The position numbers and the translations under genes are program-made. This document shows positions 58,996 to 64,000 of a stretch of DNA of 64,000 nt, in pieces; position 1 is the first letter of the stretch; every line of letters begins with the position of its first letter. The stretch is from JAJZVS01 sp963708095 (lineage in GTDB: Bacteria > Pseudomonadota > Alphaproteobacteria > Acetobacterales > Acetobacteraceae), in assembly GCA_963708095.1 (NCBI GenBank), contig OY970182.1, positions 2,542,001 to 2,606,000 of the forward strand, read 5' to 3'. Below the pieces are notes generated by a model. The model worked only from the letters and a program-made list of their open reading frames with translations, was not told where the DNA came from and did no database searches.

Positions 58996-59364
58996 TCAGT
59001 CGGTGTCTGCCCCGTCCTTCGCCTGGTGCTTGCCCCTGGTTGCGCGGATGGCGACGACATGACCCGTCTGCGGGTCGATCAGCACCGTGCGCACGCCCTG
59101 GGCACTGGCGACTTCGACCGCGATGCGCGCGGCGCCGTTCCCGTTGTCCACCTCGGCACCGATCGCCCGGCCGCCGGCACGCCGCTCGGCAATAGCGATC
59201 GCCTGGCCGAGCGAGACCTTCGCCGCGGCCAGGACAGCCGCGTCGCTCCGATCTTCGCTGCTGTCGGCACGGGCGGCGCCGGCGAGGCCGATGGCGAGGG
59301 CGCCGACCAGCAGCCAGGGCAGCAGGCGCGCCCGAGCCTTGGTCTGGGAAAGATACGTCGTCAT
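58996..59364 (-). CDS. PepSY domain periplasmic protein
   Basis: A 122-residue protein. A signal peptide (ARLLPWLLVGALAIGLAGAARAD) is followed by a PepSY-like domain: AAKVSLGQAIAIAERRAGGRAIGAEVDNGNGAARIAVEVASAQGVRTVLIDPQTGHVVAI. Genes of this kind often lie beside OmpR-type two-component systems in proteobacteria, and it precedes the regulator by 149 bases on the same strand, so it may sense or modulate envelope conditions for the kinase. Confidence 0.85.
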   Translation of the reverse strand: MTTYLSQTKARARLLPWLLVGALAIGLAGAARADSSEDRSDAAVLAAAKVSLGQAIAIAERRAGGRAIGAEVDNGNGAARIAVEVASAQGVRTVLIDPQTGHVVAIRATRGKHQAKDGADTD

Positions 59365-59490
59365 GCTCCGCTCCCCGGTGTTGGCGGCGCCACATCGTTG
59401 CGGCGCGCCGCACCATCGCGGCCGGCGGATGGGGATGGCTGGGAGGAAAGCCTACGGTTTGTTCATCGACCACCGGGCACGCAATCCGGC

Positions 59491-60261
59491 TCAGAACAAC
59501 GAATATCCCCCGTCGATCACGAAACTGTCCCCGGTGTGATAGGCGGACGCATCACTCATCAGATACACCGCGATGCCGCCGAAATCGGATCCCGTCCCCC
59601 AGCGGCGCATCGGGATGCGCGGCATCACGTTGCCGTGGAACTTCGGGTTGCCGACGGCATTGGCCGTCATGTCGGTCTCGATCCATCCGGGCACGATCGC
59701 GTGGGCGCGGATGCGATGGCGGGCAAATTCCACCGCCATGGCGCGCACCATGGAGATCATGGCGCCCTTGCTGGCCGCGTAATGTTCCGATCTCGGCGCC
59801 GCCTCGATCGCGGCGAGCGAGGCGGTGCCGACCAGTACGCCTCCCTCCCCGCGATGCACCATATGCTTCGCCGCAGCGCGGAACGTGTAGAACGCGCCGT
59901 GCAGGTTGACCCGCAGCACGCGGTTCCATTCCTCGGTCGTCATGTCGAGGAAGGACGCGAGTCCGCGTCCGCTCACGCCGGCATTGGCGAAGCAGCCGTC
60001 GACCCGGCCCATCGTCTCGACCGTGCGCGCGAATGCGGCGGCGACGGCGGCTTCGTCGCCGACGTTGCAGGCAAGCGCCAGCACGCGCCGGCCGGTCCGT
60101 TCCAGCTCGACGCGCGCGGCCTCGTTCTTGGCCGCACTGGTCCCCCAGATGGCGATATCGGCGCCGGCCTCGGCCAGGCAACGCGCCATGCCGAGGCCGA
60201 TGCCGGAATTGCCGCCGGTGACGAGCGCGACCTTGCCCGAGAGGTCGAACGGCCCCGGCAT
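59491..60261 (-). CDS. SDR family oxidoreductase
   Basis: A 256-residue classical short-chain dehydrogenase: VALVTGGNSGIGLGMARCLAEAGADIAIWG, then CFANAGVSGRGLASF, Ser in VGTASLAAI and YxxxK in HYAASKGAMISMVRAMAVE, ending SFVIDGGYSLF. Residues TGDSFVIDGG are typical of NAD(P)-dependent alcohol or ketoacyl reductase. ATG 60261 follows five bases after the amidohydrolase stop region. Probably in one operon with that amidohydrolase. Confidence 0.92.
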   Translation of the reverse strand: MPGPFDLSGKVALVTGGNSGIGLGMARCLAEAGADIAIWGTSAAKNEAARVELERTGRRVLALACNVGDEAAVAAAFARTVETMGRVDGCFANAGVSGRGLASFLDMTTEEWNRVLRVNLHGAFYTFRAAAKHMVHRGEGGVLVGTASLAAIEAAPRSEHYAASKGAMISMVRAMAVEFARHRIRAHAIVPGWIETDMTANAVGNPKFHGNVMPRIPMRRWGTGSDFGGIAVYLMSDASAYHTGDSFVIDGGYSLF

Positions 60262-60265
60262 GGGA

Positions 60266-61306
60266 TCAGCTCCCCAGCCGGTAGAAGCTGCGCGCCGTGC
60301 CGGAGAACAGCGCCGCCTTCTCGGCGGCCGAGGCACCGGCGGCCAGGCGCTTGAACGCGTTCCAGCCGACTGCGTAGCTGTACGATCCCTTGTCGACAGG
60401 AAAATTGCTTTCGAACATGCAGCGCGCGACGCCGAACGCCGCAATGCAGGTCTCGATATAGGGCTTCCAGGCGGCGGCCAGCGCCTCGGAGCCCGGCGGC
60501 TCGGCTTGCGCCTCGAAACCGTAGCCGTTGATCCGCATCCCGAGCCCGCCGAGCTTCACGTGCACGTTGGGACAGGTCGCAAGATCGCGGATCGACTTCT
60601 CCCAGACGGCGAACACTTCCTTCTGCTTGCCTGCGTACCGGCCGATACCGAGCGGGCCGCCCACGTGGTCGAGCACGATACGCGCGGTCGGGAAGGCACG
60701 CGCGAGCGCGGTGAGCTCGGGGATCTGCGGGTGGTACAGCCAGGAGTTGTACGTGAGATCCATGCCGATCAGTTTCGCGAACCCCTCGCGGAAGGCTGCG
60801 GTGCCCATGAGCTCGGCGGGCGCGGGATTGCCGGGATTCAGCATCACCGGATCGGCGTCCCAGGCGGTGATGTGGCGGATGCCGCGGAACCGATCGCCAC
60901 CGGCGCACAGATGCGCCTCCAGCACCGCTTCCACGCGCGCCCCGAGCGCCAGGTTGGCGTGGCCGACGATGCCGGCGCAGATGCGGGTGGCGCCGTAGCC
61001 GCCGGAGGCGCTCATGGCGGCGACGCCGTTGACGAATTCCGTCTCGCCGACCGGACGCAGTTCCTCCGGCCCATGCGCGCGGTGGAAGGCGCGGCACTGG
61101 ATGAACACGGTATCGGTGATGCGGTGGCCGCTGTTGAGGTCGGCCAGCAGCTCGTCCAGCAGGTAGCGCCAGCCACCACGGTCCCACAGATGATGGTGCG
61201 GATCGATGATCGGCAGGTCCGGTTCCAGGGCCGGCTCGACCCTTTTGGCAAGCCAATCCTCGCGGACGGCAAGGTAGTGCGACGACCCCTGGGCGGTGCT
61301 GCTCAT
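60266..61306 (-). CDS. Amidohydrolase family protein (PDC hydrolase/LigI-like)
   Basis: A 346-residue TIM-barrel amidohydrolase-2 protein: PIIDPHHHLWDRGGWRYLLDELLADL (metal HxH), GATRICAGIVGHANLAL, ITAWDADPVMLNP, LPIVRIVLDHVGGPLG, and a C-terminal ARCMFESNFPVDKGSYSYA with the last metal Asp position replaced by the S-N-F-P pattern common to LigI-type enzymes. Such enzymes open lactones or pyrones. The SDR next to it could act on the same pathway. ATG 61306. Confidence 0.87.
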   Translation of the reverse strand: MSSTAQGSSHYLAVREDWLAKRVEPALEPDLPIIDPHHHLWDRGGWRYLLDELLADLNSGHRITDTVFIQCRAFHRAHGPEELRPVGETEFVNGVAAMSASGGYGATRICAGIVGHANLALGARVEAVLEAHLCAGGDRFRGIRHITAWDADPVMLNPGNPAPAELMGTAAFREGFAKLIGMDLTYNSWLYHPQIPELTALARAFPTARIVLDHVGGPLGIGRYAGKQKEVFAVWEKSIRDLATCPNVHVKLGGLGMRINGYGFEAQAEPPGSEALAAAWKPYIETCIAAFGVARCMFESNFPVDKGSYSYAVGWNAFKRLAAGASAAEKAALFSGTARSFYRLGS

Positions 61307-61404
61307 GTGACGATCCTCCGTGACCGGCCTATGCTAGCTGCCTGGCCGCACCGCCCCAAGAGGGCGCCCCAAAAGGCCGCAGCGATGCACGAGAGGACCG
61401 CCCG

Positions 61405-63213
61405 ATGACCGCGATCGATCCCATTCCGTATTCCGACGCAAAACTGCGGCGCATCTTGTCGTCGGTCCGCACGATCGCGCTCGTCGGTGCGTCTTCGAAC
61501 TGGAACCGGCCGAGCTATTTCGTGATGAAATACCTCCAGGGCAAGGGCTACCGGGTGATCCCCGTGAACCCCGGCCTCGCCGGCCAGGACCTGCTGGGCG
61601 AGCGGGCCTATGCCTCCGTGCGCGACATCCCCGAGAAGATCGACATGGTCGATATGTTCCGTGCCTCCGACCAGGTGGGCCCGATCGTCGACGACGCGAT
61701 CGCGGTCGGCGCGAAGGTGGTGTGGATGCAGCTCGGCGTGCGCAACGACGCGGCCGGTGCGCGCGCCGAAGCGGCTGGGCTGGAAGTGGTGATGAATCGC
61801 TGTCCCAAGATCGAATTCGGCCGCCTGGGCGGGGAGCTGTCCTGGAGCGGGGTCAATTCCGGCATCATCCGCAACCAGCCCGCCGCGCCGCCGACCGCGC
61901 GCACGCCGCGGGTGGAGGCCCCGCCGTCCGCCAACGTCAGCTACGGTTTCGAGACCCGTGCGGTGCACGCCGGCGCGGCGCCGGATCCTACCACCGGGGC
62001 GCGCATCACGCCGATCTACCAGACCGCCGCCTACGTGTTCCAGGACGCCGATCACGCCGCGTCCCTGTTCAATCTGCACAATTTCGGTTACATCTATAAC
62101 CGCCTGACGAACCCCACGGTCGCGGTGCTGGAGGAGCGGGTGGCGAACCTGGAGGGCGGCCGCGCCGCGCTCGCCGCCGCATCGGGCCATGCGGCGCAGT
62201 TCCTGGTCTTCGCGACCCTGCTGGAACCGGGCGACGAGTTCCTGGCCAGCCGCAACCTGTACGGCGGGTCGCTGACCCAGTTCGGCCTGTCGTTCAAGAA
62301 GCTCGGCTGGACCTGCCATTTTGTCGATCCGCGCGATCCGGAGAATTTCCGTGCCGCGCTGACGCCACGCTGCAAGGCGATCTTCGTGGAAAGCCTCGCC
62401 AACCCGGGCGGCGTGATCGTCGATCTGGAAGCGGTCGCGAAGGTCGCGCATGACGCGGGGATCCCGCTGATCGTCGACAATACCCTGGCAACACCCTACC
62501 TGTGCCGTCCGTTCGAGTGGGGCGCGGACATCGTCACCCACTCCACCACAAAGTTCCTCGATGGGCACGGCAATTCGCTGGGCGGCATCATCGTCGAGTC
62601 CGGCCGTTTCGACTGGGCGGCCGGCGGGCGGTTTCCTTCCCTGACCGAGCCGGAACCCGCCTACCACGGGCTCCGCTTCTTCGAGAATTTCGGCGATTTC
62701 GCGTTCACCACCAAGGCACGCGCGGTCGGCCTGCGCGACTTCGGGCCGACCATGGCGCCGATGAACGCCTTCCTCACCATCACCGGCATCGAAACCTTGC
62801 ACGTGCGGATGGAGCGTCACTGCGCCAACGCCCAGGCGGTGGCGGAGCATCTGGCGGCGCATCCCGCGGTCGCCTGGGTCTCCTACGCCGGCCTGGAATC
62901 CAGCCCGTACCGTGCGCTTGCGCGGCGCTACCTGCCGCTCGGGGCGGGCGCGGTGTTCACCTTCGGCGTCAAGGGCGGCTATGCCGTCGGGGTGAAGCTG
63001 GTCGAGGGAGTGCGGCTCTTCTCCCACCTCGCCAATATCGGCGACACGCGCAGCCTGATCCTGCACCCCGCCTCCACCACCCACCGCCAGCTTTCCGACG
63101 AGCAGCGGGAGGCGGCCGGCGCGGGGGCCGACGTGATCCGGCTGTCGATCGGGCTGGAAACCGCGGCCGACCTGATCGCCGATCTGGATCAGGCCCTGGC
63201 TGTTACGGTATGA
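61405..63213 (+). CDS. CoA-binding domain fused to O-acetylhomoserine sulfhydrylase
   Basis: A 602-residue fusion. Residues about 1-155 form a CoA-binding (YccU-type) Rossmann domain: SVRTIALVGASSNWNRPSYFVMKYLQGKGYRVIPVNPG and VWMQLGVRNDAAGARAEAAGLEVVMNRC. Residues about 182-602 are a complete O-acetylhomoserine aminocarboxypropyltransferase (MetY-like): FETRAVHAGAAPDPTTGARITPIYQT, YIYNRLTNPTVAVLEERVANLEGG, PLIVDNTLATPYLCRPFEWGADIVTHSTTKFLDGHG with the PLP Lys383, and LFSHLANIGDTRSLILHPASTTHRQLS. It can make homocysteine from O-acetylhomoserine and sulfide, linking to the cys operon. Confidence 0.93.
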   Translation: MTAIDPIPYSDAKLRRILSSVRTIALVGASSNWNRPSYFVMKYLQGKGYRVIPVNPGLAGQDLLGERAYASVRDIPEKIDMVDMFRASDQVGPIVDDAIAVGAKVVWMQLGVRNDAAGARAEAAGLEVVMNRCPKIEFGRLGGELSWSGVNSGIIRNQPAAPPTARTPRVEAPPSANVSYGFETRAVHAGAAPDPTTGARITPIYQTAAYVFQDADHAASLFNLHNFGYIYNRLTNPTVAVLEERVANLEGGRAALAAASGHAAQFLVFATLLEPGDEFLASRNLYGGSLTQFGLSFKKLGWTCHFVDPRDPENFRAALTPRCKAIFVESLANPGGVIVDLEAVAKVAHDAGIPLIVDNTLATPYLCRPFEWGADIVTHSTTKFLDGHGNSLGGIIVESGRFDWAAGGRFPSLTEPEPAYHGLRFFENFGDFAFTTKARAVGLRDFGPTMAPMNAFLTITGIETLHVRMERHCANAQAVAEHLAAHPAVAWVSYAGLESSPYRALARRYLPLGAGAVFTFGVKGGYAVGVKLVEGVRLFSHLANIGDTRSLILHPASTTHRQLSDEQREAAGAGADVIRLSIGLETAADLIADLDQALAVTV

Positions 63214-63258
63214 TCCGGACCAACGGAGGGGCAACCACCGTCAACGGGAGAGCGCAGC

Positions 63259-63921
63259 ATGGCCATCGCATCATTCGAGAAAGAATGGCAGACCATCAAG
63301 ACCAATTTCGAGAAGGCAACTGCCAAGAAGAAACCGAGCGAGAAGTTCCTCGGTCTGTTCAACAAAAGCTCCGGCATGACCCCGGCGTCGCGCAAGCTCG
63401 ACCAGGCGATCGCCAGCGAGGACAAGGCCGAGGCCGACAAGGCGCTGGCCGACTTCAACCGGGTCGGCAGCGCCTACCAGCAGGTGCTGGGCAAGGCCGC
63501 CGCGGCGGAGGCCGACAAGACGGTGGTCGCCGAGACCAAGGTCATGATCGGCGAGATCACCGGCCTGCAGAAGGAGGCCGAGGAGACGGTCGAGAAGGTC
63601 GGCGCCGTCAAGCGGGTCGGCACCCTCGCCCAATGGGCCGCGCAGATGAAGAACAAGGCGCTGGGCGCGCGCATCACCGACTACGCCAAGCGCACCCATA
63701 ACGACGACCTGCTGCTGTTCCTCGCGACCATGGTCAAGAAGGACTACTCGACGAAGACGTACGATACCTTCGTCAAGCCGGGGTCGAAATACGAGATCAA
63801 TGTCGACGATACCCTGCGCAGCAAGTTCGATCCCGCGAACCTGCGCGCCGCCCCCTGGGGCGATGCCACGAGCGTCGTGATCGACCTGTTCAACAACAAC
63901 ATCATCAACAAGCTGATGTAG
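63259..63921 (+). CDS. Hypothetical protein with RGS-like C-terminal helices
   Basis: A 220-residue, mostly helical, soluble protein without a signal peptide. Residues 1-125 are charged helices (about 30% Lys+Glu+Ala), which could be coiled coil. Residues about 140-215 resemble RGS-domain helices: a stretch NDDLLLFLATMVKKDYSTKTY parallels the RGS helix pattern for NLLFWLA...Y, followed by DTFVKPGSKYEINVDDTLRSKFDP, which resembles the (Y/E)EFI...eIN(i/v)d..tR motif of RGS domains. RGS domains accelerate G-protein GTPases in eukaryotes and are rare in bacteria. I infer a structural likeness only. ATG 63259; a hairpin follows at 63934. Confidence 0.6.
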   Translation: MAIASFEKEWQTIKTNFEKATAKKKPSEKFLGLFNKSSGMTPASRKLDQAIASEDKAEADKALADFNRVGSAYQQVLGKAAAAEADKTVVAETKVMIGEITGLQKEAEETVEKVGAVKRVGTLAQWAAQMKNKALGARITDYAKRTHNDDLLLFLATMVKKDYSTKTYDTFVKPGSKYEINVDDTLRSKFDPANLRAAPWGDATSVVIDLFNNNIINKLM

Positions 63922-63933
63922 GCGCCGGCCGCC

Positions 63934-63956
63934 GCGGGACCGGATCACGGTCCCGC
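63934..63956 (+). terminator. Hairpin after RGS-like gene
   Basis: Nine-base perfect arms GCGGGACCG (63934-63942) and CGGTCCCGC (63948-63956), loop GATCA. It follows the stop codon by 13 bases; no T-run follows inside the window. Confidence 0.6.
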
Positions 63957-64000
63957 AGCGACCGGCCTGTGCCTGGCGTCGCCTATGCCGCGCGGCGCAT

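Overview
The window is about 70% GC and packed with long genes and long antisense reading frames. Gene content points to an alphaproteobacterium of the Rhodospirillales, most likely the Acetobacteraceae: an HpnN-type hopanoid transporter, a PAS-containing chemoreceptor, an RHH/PemK-type toxin pair, EcnAB-type lipoprotein and a molybdopterin hydroxylase subunit. This placement is inferred from protein resemblance only. No rRNA, tRNA or CRISPR array was seen.

Layout. 1-5.4 kb: 3' end of ilvC, a chemoreceptor, a permease-like protein and a flavin reductase. 5.5-12.2 kb: a DUF1634-TauE fusion, an IS110-family element with an IS-associated small gene, an OafA-type acyltransferase and a GT39-type glycosyltransferase. 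12.2-19.1 kb: a compact assimilatory sulfate reduction operon (siroheme synthesis, cysJ, cysH, cysI, an overlooked 41-residue ORF, cysK) whose genes overlap or nearly touch. 19.1-24.5 kb: an MBL hydrolase and a TonB-dependent receptor with its own exbB-exbD-tonB. 24.7-30.8 kb: pobA, a MetE-like protein, HpnN and three tiny membrane or lipoprotein genes. 30.9-39 kb: an orphan molybdenum hydroxylase large subunit, a parvulin-type isomerase, an MBL hydrolase and a three-gene MotA/MotB/OmpA-like set unlinked to flagella. 39.4-49.1 kb: a run of metabolic genes (dienelactone hydrolase, NIPSNAP, DsbA/FrnE, SDR, DoxX, cupin-like, SMP-30, VOC, GMC oxidoreductase, Dps, GlcD-like).

49.1-55.9 kb is an accessory island. 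It holds an 18-bp parS-like palindrome, a family-specific hypothetical gene, a 5'-truncated DNA methyltransferase, and a low-GC two-gene unit. That unit encodes a reverse transcriptase with a helical C-terminal half and, overlapping it by 11 bases, a PD-(D/E)XK nuclease-like protein. mazG and an RHH/PemK-MazF toxin-antitoxin pair follow. The reverse transcriptase-nuclease unit is the best candidate here for an undescribed, probably anti-phage, system.

56-64 kb: a DUF1028 protein, a PepSY/OmpR/histidine-kinase set, an SDR, an amidohydrolase, a CoA-binding/O-acetylhomoserine sulfhydrylase fusion and a small protein whose C-terminal half resembles eukaryotic RGS domains. Two dispersed repeat types recur: 15-bp imperfect tandem repeats, and hairpins sharing an AAGGCC...GGCCTT-like stem that sit at gene ends.
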